From Rhizobium sp. N324 (GTDB taxonomy: Bacteria > Pseudomonadota > Alphaproteobacteria > Rhizobiales > Rhizobiaceae): 64,000 nucleotides of DNA. Location of the stretch: NCBI RefSeq assembly GCF_001664485.1, contig NZ_CP013633.1:383146-447145 (forward strand). The letters run 5' to 3'. Numbering within the stretch: the first letter of the stretch is position 1; the number at the start of each line of letters is the position of its first letter. The notes below the pieces were generated by a model. The model saw nothing but the letters and a program-made list of their open reading frames with translations. It was not told the origin of the DNA and made no database searches. Positions 30,350-40,777 of this stretch are shown piece by piece. A program made the position numbers and the translations under genes.

Positions 30350-30537
30350 GTTTTTTTAAATGGATGTGAAAACAAGAGCGGGGGCTCGTGCACGATGAAG
30401 GTTAGTCTCACGACCGCCCGCAAATTCTTATATTCGTCGTAGTTATGAAGACATACATATGATAAATGTCGCCGCGATGGGATCCGGTAACAGGCTTTGG
30501 GTGAAAACAGAACGACCCATTGCGCAGAGGCGTGGCC

Positions 30538-31080
30538 GTGGCGAAGACAACACGAAGAGAAATATATACGCCAGAACAGATCGACGTCGGCGTAAAGCAT
30601 AAGCTTGAGAAAATTGACTCGTTTTTGTCAGATCTCTTTAGCGAAAATTCCGAAGAAGAACTATTCCTGAGGAATATTCTTGGATTGATGCTTAAAGTAT
30701 ATCATATGGACGCCAATAACAAACCCATGACGAAGATGCAGGCGTGTCGCTATCTGCCTTTCAAAAACCAGACTGTTTGCCAAAAGTATGTCGAGGCAGC
30801 GCATTTGCGTGGGTTCATCGACATCACTCGGGATAAAACGGACAAACGGCGTCTGATTGTTGTTCCAAAGGAGCCGTTGGTTGTCTATGTCAATGAATAT
30901 ATAGCTGACTTCCTTGATGACTGCCGTAGAGCGATTGACAGTGCCGCTCAAGTAGCTACGCTTCCTGAGGAAGGGATGGCAACGGCAAGTTCTTCATCTA
31001 TTGATAAATCGCCAGCGTCTTCTGGGGCACCTGTGGGTTCCTCTCAAAAGAGAGTCGATCGAAAAGCCAGGAAATTTTAG
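30538..31080 (+). CDS. winged-helix (MarR-like) regulator
   Basis: A 180-residue protein beginning VAKTTRREIYTPEQIDVGVK. The central part (about 50-115) has the features of a winged helix: MTKMQACRYLPFKNQTVCQK as HTH and TRDKTDKRRLIVVPKEPL as the wing with the DxRxR-like pattern of MarR proteins. The tail after about 150 is Ser/Ala-rich and probably disordered. The GTG at 30538 was chosen because AGAGG lies 7 bases upstream; TTG at 30520 and GTG at 30532 are alternatives. It is divergent from the DUF6875/YbaK operon and probably regulates it through the palindrome between them. Confidence 0.65.
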   Translation: MAKTTRREIYTPEQIDVGVKHKLEKIDSFLSDLFSENSEEELFLRNILGLMLKVYHMDANNKPMTKMQACRYLPFKNQTVCQKYVEAAHLRGFIDITRDKTDKRRLIVVPKEPLVVYVNEYIADFLDDCRRAIDSAAQVATLPEEGMATASSSSIDKSPASSGAPVGSSQKRVDRKARKF

Positions 31081-31425
31081 CGAGTTTTATTGTGGGAAAG
31101 CAAAAGTAAGAAGCCGGTCTCGCGCGCGTTTATCCTTTCATCAATCAAATGTTTCATCCGTAAACAAGCTTCATCGAGGTAACCCGCTTCGCTTAACCGG
31201 CCTGACGGCCGGTGCAGGCGCTGCTAGGGGGAGCGGCTGTATCGTCGTTTCGGCCAAGAAACTGCGCGGGAAGTTCGGCGGCATCCTCAGCCTTATCACC
31301 TTGGCATTTACGCTATCTTTTTAGGCGAGGCGGAAACCGCTGACGCGGTCCTCCATCTCTTGGTCGAGACAGTGTGACCTGCCACTGAATTTTCATCCGG
31401 CGTCTGACCTGCCACTGAGAATTTC
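31081..31425. other. spacer with two tandem copies of the 28-base repeat
   Basis: No gene recognised. The repeat TGACCTGCCACTGA... occurs at 31375 and, shortened, at 31404, immediately left of composite B. Confidence 0.5.
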
Positions 31426-31567
31426 TGAACCGCTCCCAAACGTTGGACCACCGGATGCTAGAGTTTTCCGGCTTCATTCAGGGAGGCGGGCTGGTTGCGC
31501 CTCCCGAATTCACCAACGAGATCGGCACCTTGTTGCCGATCGCACCATGAGGTCTTTCCTCATTGTA

Positions 31568-32100
31568 CAACAGGGCGACGGAACACCCACGGGACCGAGG
31601 TTCGCGAGCTTTTATATCCGTGGCATCCCTGGTCTGGGCGGCTTATCCATATCCATGGATTGGTGGACAAGGGGTCTGCTGTGTTCCGCTGCAGCCTTTC
31701 GGGTTCGACGTCATGTCGGTTGCTTGAGGTCCCGGTGTGGATGTTTGACCGAACACTGAGTGCGCGGTGGTTGGCCTTACCAATTGCGTATGCCGATTTA
31801 GCTTGCCTGCTTGCTTTGGCAAAGTTGCTGGAAGAGGCAGGCACTCCCTCACAGGGCGCGGATATGAGCGCAGCATTGATCTCTCACGAAACGAGTCGGG
31901 GAGATGTCCATGCCACGCCAGTTTACGACATATCAGTTCGATCTGTTCTCGAGTGCCCACAGCGGGAAGACGCCAGCGATGCCGCAATGGCAGACGTTGC
32001 CGGAAGGAACACAACAGGCGTTGACGGCGCTCATCGTGCGGCTGCTCGTCGACCACTCAAACGGCGAGAGCGCCTCCCAGTCGAAGGAGGCCAATCATGA
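31568..32100 (+). CDS. DUF5372-like protein, copy B (start unclear)
   Basis: Same as the copy at 17904-18436, with the same lack of a standard start inside the element. It overlaps the following small gene. Confidence 0.45.
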
Positions 32101-32107
32101 TGCATGA
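31910..32107 (+). CDS. small recombinase-associated protein, copy B
   Basis: Translation identical to the protein at 18246-18443; start [13 protein letters not shown] with GGGGAG upstream. It overlaps the recombinase by 11 bases. Confidence 0.6.
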   Translation: MPRQFTTYQFDLFSSAHSGKTPAMPQWQTLPEGTQQALTALIVRLLVDHSNGESASQSKEANHDA

Positions 32108-34160
32108 GAAGATCAGCGCCCACCATCTTGAACGCAAGGCCATTCTGTACGTCCGACAATCGTCGGCTCATCAGGTTCTGCACAATCGCGAAAGTAGCGC
32201 GCTTCAATACGCCATGCGCGACCGCTTGAAAGCACTTGGCTGGGCGCAGATCGAAACAGTCGATGAAGATCTAGGCCGTTCGGCCGCCGGAGGCGTAACC
32301 CGCGCCGGTTTCGACCGGATGGTTGCCGAGGTCTGCCTTGGAAAGGTTGGAGCGGTTGCAGCACGAGAGGTATCGCGCTTTGCCCGCAACAGCCGGGATT
32401 GGCAACAGCTCATTGAGATGTGCCGCGTCGTCGACACCGTTCTGATCGACCAGGAAGCGGTCTATGCACCGCGCCAGGGTAATGACCGCCTGCTTTTGGG
32501 GCTGAAGGGTAGCCTCAACGAGTATGAGCTGGATCTCTTGCGCCAACGCTCCCTTTCCGCCCGCTATGAGAAGGCGCGCCGCGGTGAGCTTGTCGTTACT
32601 GTCCCGATTGGATTCTTGAAGGCCGGCGACAGGATCGAGAAGGATCCCGACCGGCGCATCCAGGAGGCCATTGCGCTCGTCTTCAACAAGGTTGCCGAAC
32701 TCGGCAGTGCCAGGCAGGCGCTACTATGGTTCCTCGAGCAAGGCCTGGACCTGCCGGTCAGGCGCGCCAACGGCGAGGTCACCTGGCGCAGGCCCAATTA
32801 CGCAACCATCCATCGGATGATTGATAATCCGATCTACGGAGGCGCGTATGCTTATGGTAAGAGTCGCTCCATGCCGGGATACGATGGCCGATCCGGAATT
32901 CGCCGCAAGGCGCGCGCTGAATGGCTGGCCTTGATCCCGGATGCCCACGAAGGCTACGTCAGTTGGGAACGGGCGGAGGAGATCCGCAAAATGGTCAGCA
33001 ATAATGTGCCTGCCAGCCGACATCACGGGGCGCCGAAGCATGGCGACGCTCTGCTTGCCGGCCTTTTCCGTTGTAAGAGGTGCGGGCGGAAGCTGACGGT
33101 CCGCTACACTGGAAACAATCATAACATTCCGCGCTATTCCTGCTGGCGTGGCCTGCTCGACAACGGTGAGCCTCGCTGCATCGCCTTCGGTGGCCTGCGG
33201 GTCGACGATGCGATCGAGGAGATGCTTCTTGGCGTCGTTGAACCAGGAGCCATTGCTGCTAGCGCTGAAGCAGAACGCAACATAGCCAACCGTCGTGATC
33301 AAGTTCACGACGCCCTTCAGCGAGATCTCGAGGCGGCGAGCTTTGCGGCCGACCGGGCATTCCGGCAATATGACACTGCTGATCCCGAGAACCGGCTGGT
33401 GGCATCGGAGCTCGAGGCGCGCTGGAACAAGGCTCTCATTCGCGTTGGCGAGATCGAGAATAAGATTGCCAGCCACAAAGCCGCGATACCGCAAGTGTCG
33501 TCGTATTCCATGTTGGATATAGCTGCTCTTGCCGGGGACCTTCGTGCCGTCTGGTCGGCGCCAACAACCGATACCAGGCTTAAAAAACGGATCGTGCGCA
33601 CGGTCATTCATGAAGTGATCGCCGATCTCGACGATGTGGCTTCAGAGATCGTCCTCGTCATCCATTGGGCTGGTGGAGTTCACACCGAACTGCGACTGCC
33701 GAAACGACGTCGTGGACAAAGAAACGCGACCCCCGACGACCTCATTGAGGCAGTACGGCAGCTCGTGCTCATTGCCAATGACGACCTTATTGCCGGGATA
33801 CTCAATCGCAATGGATTGGCCACCGGCAATGGCAATCGCTGGACAAGGGAACGTGTCACAGCACTCCGGTCGTACCGCAAGATCCCGGTCTACCGGCCGC
33901 AGTCAGACGGGATAGAGCCTTGGCTCAACCTGGGAAAGGCGGCGAAGCTACTTGGCGTTACGCCAAAAACATTGAGAATCGCCGCCGAAACAGGTGAGAT
34001 CGAGGGCGTGCATCCCTTGCCGGCAGGCCCATGGATCTTTAGTCGCTCAAAGCTTGAACTCCCGCAAGCAAAACAGCTCGTCGATCGAGTACGACAGAAC
34101 CCCAGACACCCCGCGGGATCGCCTCAAAATCAAGGAAACCTATTTACTTCAACAACATAG
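32097..34160 (+). CDS. large serine recombinase, copy B
   Basis: 687 residues, translation identical to copy A: catalytic YVRQSS, zinc ribbon and C-terminal HTH all present. With an inverted copy C at 40778-42841, the 5.1 kb between them carries the peptide-export operon. Confidence 0.9.
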   Translation: MMHEKISAHHLERKAILYVRQSSAHQVLHNRESSALQYAMRDRLKALGWAQIETVDEDLGRSAAGGVTRAGFDRMVAEVCLGKVGAVAAREVSRFARNSRDWQQLIEMCRVVDTVLIDQEAVYAPRQGNDRLLLGLKGSLNEYELDLLRQRSLSARYEKARRGELVVTVPIGFLKAGDRIEKDPDRRIQEAIALVFNKVAELGSARQALLWFLEQGLDLPVRRANGEVTWRRPNYATIHRMIDNPIYGGAYAYGKSRSMPGYDGRSGIRRKARAEWLALIPDAHEGYVSWERAEEIRKMVSNNVPASRHHGAPKHGDALLAGLFRCKRCGRKLTVRYTGNNHNIPRYSCWRGLLDNGEPRCIAFGGLRVDDAIEEMLLGVVEPGAIAASAEAERNIANRRDQVHDALQRDLEAASFAADRAFRQYDTADPENRLVASELEARWNKALIRVGEIENKIASHKAAIPQVSSYSMLDIAALAGDLRAVWSAPTTDTRLKKRIVRTVIHEVIADLDDVASEIVLVIHWAGGVHTELRLPKRRRGQRNATPDDLIEAVRQLVLIANDDLIAGILNRNGLATGNGNRWTRERVTALRSYRKIPVYRPQSDGIEPWLNLGKAAKLLGVTPKTLRIAAETGEIEGVHPLPAGPWIFSRSKLELPQAKQLVDRVRQNPRHPAGSPQNQGNLFTSTT

Positions 34161-34189
34161 AAAGATGGGCGTTATGAAACAGGATTGTA

Positions 34190-34918
34190 GTATCTACGCC
34201 AATCCTCCATCTTTTCGCGGGCATCCGCAAGGGTCAGGAACCAATCCTGGTTCAGGCATTCTGCACGGAAGCGGCCATTGAACGCTTCGATGAAAGCATT
34301 ATCAGTCGGCTTGCCGGGGCGTGAGAAGTCCAACGTCACACCCTTGGAATAGGCCCACAGGTCCAAGTCGCGCGACACGAACTCGGTCCCTTGGTCGACA
34401 CGGATCGTTTTCGGATAGCCGGCTTTTTGGCACACCGTTCAAGGGTTTGCACAACGTCTTCGCCTCTATAGCTATGACGCGGATCAAGCACCGGCACGTA
34501 GCGCGAGAAGGTGTCGACCACCGTCAGCACGCGCAGTTTCTTACCCGTTGCGAGTTGGTCGTGAACGAAGTCCATCGCCCAGACGTCGTTGGGTCCGACG
34601 GCCATGTGCCGATCCTCGCGAAGCTTGGCCTTTACCCTCCGCTTCGGTGTCTTGTTCCGCAACGGTAGCCCCAAGTCCCTGTAAATGCGGTAGGTTCGCT
34701 TGATGTTGGTGCCCCAACCCTCGCGTTCCAACAGCACATGCACGCGGCGATAGCCGTACCGCACACGGATCTCGCAGATCTCGCGAATACGACGTTCCAG
34801 ACCGGCCTGATCAGCGCGGCGAGAGGTATAGTGGTGAGTTGATCGATCGAAGTTCAACGCTCCACAAGCACGTCGGATCGAGATCGCCCAATCGCAGCAC
34901 ATGCCTTTCACCATCTCC
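34190..34918 (-). pseudogene. IS3-family orfB, frameshifted (copy B)
   Basis: Same two-frame arrangement as in copy A (34336-34914 and 34190-34435), with the same single-base loss. It cannot give an intact transposase. Confidence 0.82.
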
Positions 34919-34934
34919 CGCTTCCGAGCAGGCC

Positions 34935-35201
34935 TTAGAGCTTTCGGCGGATGACATCCTGCAACATCTCGCGGTCCAGCGTCAGATCCGCGACGATCTT
35001 CTTCAGGCGCGAATTCTCGTCCTCGAGCTGTTTCAGCCTCTTCATCTCCGGTGGCAGCATGCCCGCGTATTTTTTCTTCCAGTTGAAATAAGTCGCCTGG
35101 CTGATCCCCGCCTTCCTGCAGATTTCAGCAACCGACACGCCTTCATCACCTTGCTTCAGAATGAACGCCTTCTGGGCGTCCGAAAACTGCGATGCTTTCA
35201 T
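34935..35201 (-). CDS. IS3-family OrfA, copy B
   Basis: 88 residues, protein identical to copy A although several codons differ (for example in KRLKQLE). This points to a different source for this end of the composite than in A. Confidence 0.85.
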   Translation of the reverse strand: MKASQFSDAQKAFILKQGDEGVSVAEICRKAGISQATYFNWKKKYAGMLPPEMKRLKQLEDENSRLKKIVADLTLDREMLQDVIRRKL

Positions 35202-35278
35202 CGTCTTCTGGTCCCTTTCCCAGCCAGGAAAATGCACCGGAAAACTCTAACCAAAACTGGTCCAGTTTGAAGGGTTCA

Positions 35279-36544
35279 GATCAAAGTGCACAAGATGGTG
35301 GCGAATGGGAACGTAGGGTCGTCGCCTCGATCGCCAAGAAATTGAAAAGGGGCCAGCGAGGAGCGCCTTTTGGCTCGCATCGCCGGGTCCGCGATCAAGG
35401 CCCTCGACGGAGCGGTGCCGAAATTGCCGAACAGGCGATACTTTCGGCTCTGGTCCGCAAATACAAGACTGGCGGTTCCTAAGCAGCGAGCCCAGGCGGT
35501 GCCACGTTCCTCCTACGGCATTTCATTATCCACGCATGTTGCCGAGGCTGCTGAGCCTGCTCGAATTCCGGAACAATGCAGCACATCGGGTCCGCCATCG
35601 CGGCGCTGGAATGGCTCAAGCGTCTGATCGACGAGGACGACAGACGGATCGACCCGTATCGATCCGAGACCTGGCTGTAGGCCTGAAGGCCTAGCATCCT
35701 GCCGTATTTCACGTTTACCAGGGCGTCGCCTTGCGCTGTGGCGGCAAATAATAGGCCGTCGCTCGAAGCCGGAGTGCCCATGGATCGGTAACCCCGCCTG
35801 CGCCTCGACCACCCTGGCTAGCGCCCGGTCGTAGGCTTCGCTCTCGACATGCCACTGTCGAACACGGATTAACACCCACAAGGTGTGGGTGTCTGTGGCA
35901 TCGGCCATCATGCGCAGGCCAAAGCTAGTCTCTTCTGCGAGGATGACGTTCATCGCAGGGCGCTCCTGTACGCAGATGACTGAATGCTTCGCAGAAGCCA
36001 GTCGCAGCATCCACGTCTGGACGTCGCCTTCGCAATCGAGCCGCCCGGAATCGTAACAGCCCGAGCTGGCGCGGCCAAGCTCGCGTAACCGGATGTCGAG
36101 GTGAGCTTGAGATTTGCCAGCTATCCTCCTGTCGCAACGGCCCCGCGAGACGATCGCTGTCGGCCACAGCCTGGGCCGGAACAAGTGCAGGTCTGAGATC
36201 GCCATAGCGTCGGGACCCGCCCAAGCATTGCCCAATAGGTGTCTCGTGTTTCTTTTCGCATCCGGTGGATCTTTTACTTGACACATCCGGCCATAGCATC
36301 TGCCAATAGGGACAAGGCCCGCGGCACCAAGCGGCGCATCCGCGCCCACTAACGTGCGGAGGGCCACTAACAATTCACCAGGTTTCAGAGTGCATCAGCA
36401 GCAACAAAAATCGACGGCAAACTCGATGGGGGCTACGCGGATGGGGGCGCGCTTACTGAGCGCCGAGTCTCAACTGTACCGTCGCCACCGAACTTTGGAG
36501 CTGTCGATCCTGTTCAGGACGTTCATTCAGAACCCTACTCGGTT
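35279..36544. other. 1.27-kb gap without a recognised intact gene
   Basis: The longest frame (35513-36373, minus, 286 codons) has no recognisable domain, an unusual Arg/Cys-rich composition, and overlaps competing frames; I do not consider it supported. A short plus frame with RLLARIAGSAIKALDGAVPK (about 35365-35630) may be a protein relic. This is where an immunity gene for the downstream peptide could be sought, but nothing stands out. Confidence 0.35.
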
Positions 36545-36560
36545 TGTCGTGCTTGCGACA
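36545..36560 (+). promoter_or_regulatory. NifA-type activator site of the peptide operon
   Basis: TGTCGTGCTTGCGACA matches TGT-N10-ACA exactly. It lies 94 bases upstream of the -24 element, nearly the same spacing as at nifH. Confidence 0.85.
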
Positions 36561-36653
36561 GCGTGATGTGCGGTTTGGCACGTCTCGGCGCTCTAGGGCA
36601 GCCATTGAATAACATACAGAACAGTTTTCTGATGCTTTTCGCTCCTTCTGCAT

Positions 36654-36668
36654 TGGCACGAATCTTGA
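36654..36668 (+). promoter_or_regulatory. sigma54 promoter of the peptide operon
   Basis: TGGCACGAATCTTGA has a perfect -24 element and the same TTGA -12 variant as nifH. The start codon of the peptide gene follows 80 bases later. Confidence 0.8.
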
Positions 36669-36747
36669 ACCTTTTTGTTGCGCGCCGCTAGGAGCTCCCA
36701 ACGGGGGCCTTGGCATCTTCTCAATCCAGCTCTGAACGGAGACACCA

Positions 36748-36873
36748 ATGATGAACAACATGGCAGCCTATCGTGTAACCGAATTAACCCCTCAAGAAGC
36801 AGCTGAAACCTCCGGAGGTTGGTATTTTTGGGTTTACTTGTTTTTGCGACGTTACGGACACTTGTTTGGTTGA
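36748..36873 (+). CDS. double-glycine leader peptide precursor (bacteriocin-like)
   Basis: A 41-codon gene. The leader of 24 residues ends VTELTPQEAAETSGG, a classical double-glycine leader (ELxxxE...GG) cut by C39 peptidases. The predicted 17-residue product is WYFWVYLFLRRYGHLFG: eight aromatic residues, two arginines and one histidine, no cysteine, so it should be cationic, amphipathic and membrane-active. GGAGA precedes the ATG; a second ATG follows directly. The next two genes encode an adaptor and a C39 exporter, 18 and about 1,230 bases downstream. The whole set lies behind a NifA-type promoter, so expression in bacteroids is expected. I know of no named family for the mature peptide. 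Confidence 0.85.
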   Translation: MMNNMAAYRVTELTPQEAAETSGGWYFWVYLFLRRYGHLFG

Positions 36874-36891
36874 TAAGCGAGCTGGCTCTCG

Positions 36892-38073
36892 ATGGCTCCT
36901 AGTGACTACAGACTAGCAGTTCCCCTTTCTGCTGAAACGGCCAGCTGCACCGCAGAAAGCATACTGGCGCGACGATCAGGACGATCCTTGAGCATTTATA
37001 GGGCGATCTTGCTCTTCGTCGCCGCGGCATTTGGCTCACTGCCACTCGTTACCATACCGGTCTCCATGCAGAGTGTCGGTACTATTCGCCCGATCGTGGA
37101 GAAGACGCCCCTGATAGCGCCCGTCTCCGGACGCATCTCCCGTGTCCTTGCCTTTGAGAACGATGTCGTTGCTAAGGGGAAGGAAATAATCGCCTTTGAC
37201 GATCATGTAATCGAGGAAAAGCTCAGCGGGGTTTTAGCCGACATTCATGCCAAGAGCGATCTTGCCCATGACTTCCAAACGCTCATTTCTTCCGGCGCAA
37301 GGCTCAGCGTCTCGCCCCCCCTCCAAACCGAATCCGCGACGGCTGAAAGGGTGCATTTTCTCAACTTGCTGCGCGAGAACCAAAATGCGCGCAGTAACGC
37401 CGCGGCGGAACTCGACCGCGCAAAGCGACTTGTCTCGGCTGCTGCGGCGCCGGCGAAGACCGTTGACGAGAAGGCTTTCGCTCTCCAAAATATCGAGGTC
37501 CAAGGCGAGATCCTCGTGCGACGCAAAACCGCTGATTGGAACCAGAAGCTCCTTGATGCTAACCTGCGCTTAAAGGAACTCACGGCCACCTTGCATCAGC
37601 TCGAGCACGAACGGGACCTGCACCGCATCCGCGCCCCAGTATCGGGTGCTCTCGAGCAGTTCTCCGGCCTCGCGCACGGAAGCTACGTGCAGAGCGGGCA
37701 AACCGTTGGTTGGATCTCGCCGAACGACGATCTGGTGGCGGAAATCTACGTCTCCCCCAACGACATTGGCTTTGTGCAGCCTGGTCAGCCGGTGCGGCTC
37801 CAAGTGGATGCCTTTAACTACAACCAATGGGGTGTCATCAAAGCAAGGGTGGTCGAGGTGGCGCAGGACTTCACTCTGCATGACGGGAACCCGGTCTTCA
37901 AGGTCCAGTGCGCGCTCTCTCGCAGCGAACTCGCGCTGAAAAGCGGGGCCATCGGCCACCTGAAGAAAGGCATGACCGTGCGGGCTCGCTTTCTGTTGGC
38001 CAATCGCACTCTCCTGCAACTGCTCTACGACGAGGCAGACGATTGGCTCAACCCGATGCTGGCGGGGCGCTAA
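36892..38073 (+). CDS. HlyD-family membrane fusion protein for peptide export
   Basis: A 393-residue periplasmic adaptor linking the ABC exporter to an outer-membrane channel. A membrane segment lies at about residues 40-60 (YRAILLFVAAAFGSLPLVTI). The lipoyl/barrel-sandwich halves are PLIAPVSGRISRVLAFENDV near residue 75 and HRIRAPVSGALEQFSGLAHG near residue 245, with coiled coil between (about 120-230). The beta-barrel part YVSPNDIGFVQPGQPVRLQV follows. The start has only a weak ribosome site, 18 bases after the peptide stop, so coupling is likely. No TolC gene is present; a chromosomal one would serve. Confidence 0.9.
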   Translation: MAPSDYRLAVPLSAETASCTAESILARRSGRSLSIYRAILLFVAAAFGSLPLVTIPVSMQSVGTIRPIVEKTPLIAPVSGRISRVLAFENDVVAKGKEIIAFDDHVIEEKLSGVLADIHAKSDLAHDFQTLISSGARLSVSPPLQTESATAERVHFLNLLRENQNARSNAAAELDRAKRLVSAAAAPAKTVDEKAFALQNIEVQGEILVRRKTADWNQKLLDANLRLKELTATLHQLEHERDLHRIRAPVSGALEQFSGLAHGSYVQSGQTVGWISPNDDLVAEIYVSPNDIGFVQPGQPVRLQVDAFNYNQWGVIKARVVEVAQDFTLHDGNPVFKVQCALSRSELALKSGAIGHLKKGMTVRARFLLANRTLLQLLYDEADDWLNPMLAGR

Positions 38074-38100
38074 TATTGTCCCAACAGCCAGCGAGCCTCC

Positions 38101-40248
38101 ATGTCGAGTAAGGCCATTAAGTTCAAACAGCGTGACATCACGGATTGCGGCGCCGCCAGCCTCGCATCTGTCGCAGCCTTCTATGGCTACAAGTTGCCAT
38201 TGGCGCGCATCCGCCAGTATGCGTCGACCGACCGCTCCGGTACGAGTGTGCTGGGGCTCACGGAAGCGGCGCAGAAGCTGGGCTTCATCGCGAAAGGCGT
38301 CAAAGGTGGCTTCGACAGCCTGTACAAGATCCCCAAGCCCGCTATCGCGCACGTCGTCAAGGAGGACCTGCACCATTTCGTAGTGGTCCATGCGATCGAC
38401 GCCAAGTGGGTCATCGTCATGGACCCGGCCTTGGGCGAAATCTGCAAAGTGCCGCATCAGGAATTCATGGAGCAATGGACCGGCGTTCTGGTTTTGCTGG
38501 TTCCGGCAGACACATTCAATCGTCGAGACGAGACCACGTCGCCCCTCGCCCGATTCGCCCGCCTACTCGCGCCACACCGCACGGTGATGGCGCAGGCTCT
38601 CGTCGGCGCTCTTGTGACGACCGTCCTCAGTCTCTCGACGGCGATCTACGTTCAGAAGATCGTTGATCACGTGATCCCAGCGGGAAACCGCAACCTGCTC
38701 AACTTGATGAGCATCGCAATGCTGCTGATCCTAGCGATACAGATCCTGATCAACCTCCTAAGAGGCCGACTCGTCCTGCAGACGGGGCAGAAGATCGACG
38801 TATGCTTGATCCTCGGTTATTACAATCACATCCTGGCCCTGCCCCAGAAGTTCTTCGATAGCATGCGCATGGGAGAAATCGTGTCGCGCATGAACGACGC
38901 TGTGAAAATCAGGAGCTTCCTGAACGACGTTTCGATAAACATGTTTGTTGACATTTTAATGATACTGTTCTCGTTCGGAATGATGTTCATCTATTCCTGG
39001 AATATTGCTTTGATCGTGGCGCTCGCCATTCCAATGTACATCCTGGTATATTGGGCCATCAATCGGATGAATCGAAATCTCCAACGAGTCATCATGGAAA
39101 ATGACGCCAAACTCGAGGCGCAACTGGTAGAATCACTCGGAGCTGTCTCCACCATTAAGACTTCCGGCGTCGAGAGCTTCGCAAACTTCAAAATGGAGAC
39201 CCGCTTCGTAAAGATGCTGCATTCCGTCTACAGCTCCGGGCTGATCTCAATCTGCGGCGACAACGCCTCGGCGTTGCTGTCGGTCCTGTTCACCATCGTG
39301 CTGATGTGGTTTGGAACCACGCTTGCGCTCGAACAGGCCGTCACGCCCGGCGAATTGCTGTCCTGCTATACGTTGCTTGGCTATATCACCCGGCCGGTCG
39401 CCCGCCTGATCCAGACCAACCGGATCGTTCAAGACGCGTTTATCGCGGCGGATAGACTTTTCGAGATCTTTGAACTGGAGTCGGCAAGCAGCAGCGGCAT
39501 CGATGCTACGAAGACCGATCTCGGAGATATTCGCCTGGAGAACGTCACATTCCGCTATGGCGCGCAGGCGGAGGTTTTCAGCGATCTAAGCGTCTCCTTT
39601 CGCCAAGGAGAGTTGACGGCCGTCGTGGGTGAGAGCGGCTCGGGCAAAAGCACCCTTGCGGCTCTGCTGCAGAATGTCTACCAGCTTGAGGATGGATGCA
39701 TTCGGATCGGCCAATATGCCCTCCAGGATTTCTCGAGCGCATCACTGCACAAGGTCATGGCTGCAGTACCGCAATCGATAGACGTCTTCTCCGGTTCCGT
39801 GATCGAGAACATCGCCCTGGGCGAGTTCGAACCGGAGTTCGATAAGATCGTACGCATCTGTGATCGAATAGGACTGCGGGAGTGCATCGAGCGCTGGCCC
39901 GGGCGGTTCCAGGCCCATCTGGGCGAGAACGGGGTTCGCCTCTCCGGAGGTGAGAAGCAGCGCCTCGCATTGGCTCGGGCCCTGTACCGGGATCCCGACG
40001 TTCTAATCCTTGACGAAGCGACCTCCTCTCTGGACTCAGCAGCCGAAGAATTTGTGCTGCGGGTTGTTGAGGATCTGTCTCGCGCTGGGAAGACCATCAT
40101 AGTCATCACTCATCGGTTGAGCACCGTTCGTGGGGCGGACAATATTGTGGTCCTGGACAAGGGGCGGGTCATTGAGGAGGGAAAGCACGCTGACCTAGTG
40201 AGAACTGATGGCCCTTACGCTCGATTATGGCGGGCGCCAAGGTCGTGA
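38101..40248 (+). CDS. C39-peptidase ABC exporter (leader cleavage and secretion)
   Basis: A 715-residue peptidase-containing ABC transporter that removes double-glycine leaders and exports the peptide. The N-terminal C39 domain has QRDITDCGAASLASV (Gln10 and catalytic Cys16), HHFVVVHAI (catalytic His) and VMDPALGE (Asp). Six membrane segments span about 160-450. The ATPase domain has Walker A GESGSGKST (~508), signature LSGGEKQR (~613) and Walker B VLILDEATSSLD (~635). All catalytic residues are present, so it should be active. It starts 27 bases after the hlyD-like gene. Composite C begins about 110 bases after its stop, so genes once lying beyond could have been lost. Confidence 0.94.
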   Translation: MSSKAIKFKQRDITDCGAASLASVAAFYGYKLPLARIRQYASTDRSGTSVLGLTEAAQKLGFIAKGVKGGFDSLYKIPKPAIAHVVKEDLHHFVVVHAIDAKWVIVMDPALGEICKVPHQEFMEQWTGVLVLLVPADTFNRRDETTSPLARFARLLAPHRTVMAQALVGALVTTVLSLSTAIYVQKIVDHVIPAGNRNLLNLMSIAMLLILAIQILINLLRGRLVLQTGQKIDVCLILGYYNHILALPQKFFDSMRMGEIVSRMNDAVKIRSFLNDVSINMFVDILMILFSFGMMFIYSWNIALIVALAIPMYILVYWAINRMNRNLQRVIMENDAKLEAQLVESLGAVSTIKTSGVESFANFKMETRFVKMLHSVYSSGLISICGDNASALLSVLFTIVLMWFGTTLALEQAVTPGELLSCYTLLGYITRPVARLIQTNRIVQDAFIAADRLFEIFELESASSSGIDATKTDLGDIRLENVTFRYGAQAEVFSDLSVSFRQGELTAVVGESGSGKSTLAALLQNVYQLEDGCIRIGQYALQDFSSASLHKVMAAVPQSIDVFSGSVIENIALGEFEPEFDKIVRICDRIGLRECIERWPGRFQAHLGENGVRLSGGEKQRLALARALYRDPDVLILDEATSSLDSAAEEFVLRVVEDLSRAGKTIIVITHRLSTVRGADNIVVLDKGRVIEEGKHADLVRTDGPYARLWRAPRS

Positions 40249-40356
40249 TCCGTGTAGGCCCTGTCGGCTCGAGGATTGAAAACGGTTGTGAACGTCACGG
40301 TTAAGCAGCATGGCAACATTGTCGGCTGTGAACTTGAAGCGGCGGTGATCGGAACG
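40249..40356. other. short spacer before composite C
   Basis: About 108 bases with a possible relic frame (NVTVKQHGNIVGCELEAAVI) that I could not identify. The IS3 orfB match starts at about 40357. Confidence 0.3.
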
Positions 40357-40748
40357 TGGGCGATGGACTTCGTTCACGACCAACTCGCAACGGGTAAGAA
40401 ACTGCGCGTGCTGACGGTGGTCGACACCTTCTCGCGCTACGTGCCGGTGCTTGATCCGCGTCATAGCTATAGAGGCGAAGACGTTGTGCAAACCCTTGAA
40501 CGGTGTGCCAAAAAGCCGGCTATCCGAAAACGATCCGTGTCGACCAAGGGACCGAGTTCGTGTCGCGCGACTTGGACCTGTGGGCCTATTCCAAGGGTGT
40601 GACGTTGGACTTCTCACGCCCCGGCAAGCCGACTGATAATGCTTTCATCGAAGCGTTCAATGGCCGCTTCCGTGCAGAATGCCTGAACCAGGATTGGTTC
40701 CTGACCCTTGCGGATGCCCGCGAAAAGATGGAGGATTGGCGTAGATAC
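40357..40748 (+). pseudogene. IS3-family orfB fragment (copy C)
   Basis: Carries WAMDFVHDQLATGKKLRVLT and, after the shared 1-base loss, VCQKAGYPKTIRVDQGTEFV and AFIEAFNGRFRAECLN. The N-terminal part is missing and the C-terminus is cut by the recombinase element. Confidence 0.8.
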
Positions 40749-40777
40749 TACAATCCTGTTTCATAACGCCCATCTTT

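Larger units (their letters stand above)
31562..34189 (+). mobile_element. serine-recombinase element B
   Basis: The same 2.6-kb unit as in A, bounded by ATTGTA repeats and inserted at the same base of IS3 orfB. Confidence 0.82.
31426..35278 (-). mobile_element. composite B: IS3-family element with recombinase insertion
   Basis: A direct repeat of composite A with the same ends, the same recombinase insertion and the same orfB frameshift. It differs from A in the orfA end (several silent changes after about 35020 and one extra base near 35215) and in the sequence outside its left end. Confidence 0.86.

Noticed and set aside
35513-36373. 286-codon minus-strand frame
   Set aside because: No domain or motif recognised, Arg/Cys-rich composition, strong overlap with other frames and no convincing ribosome site. 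Not listed as a gene.
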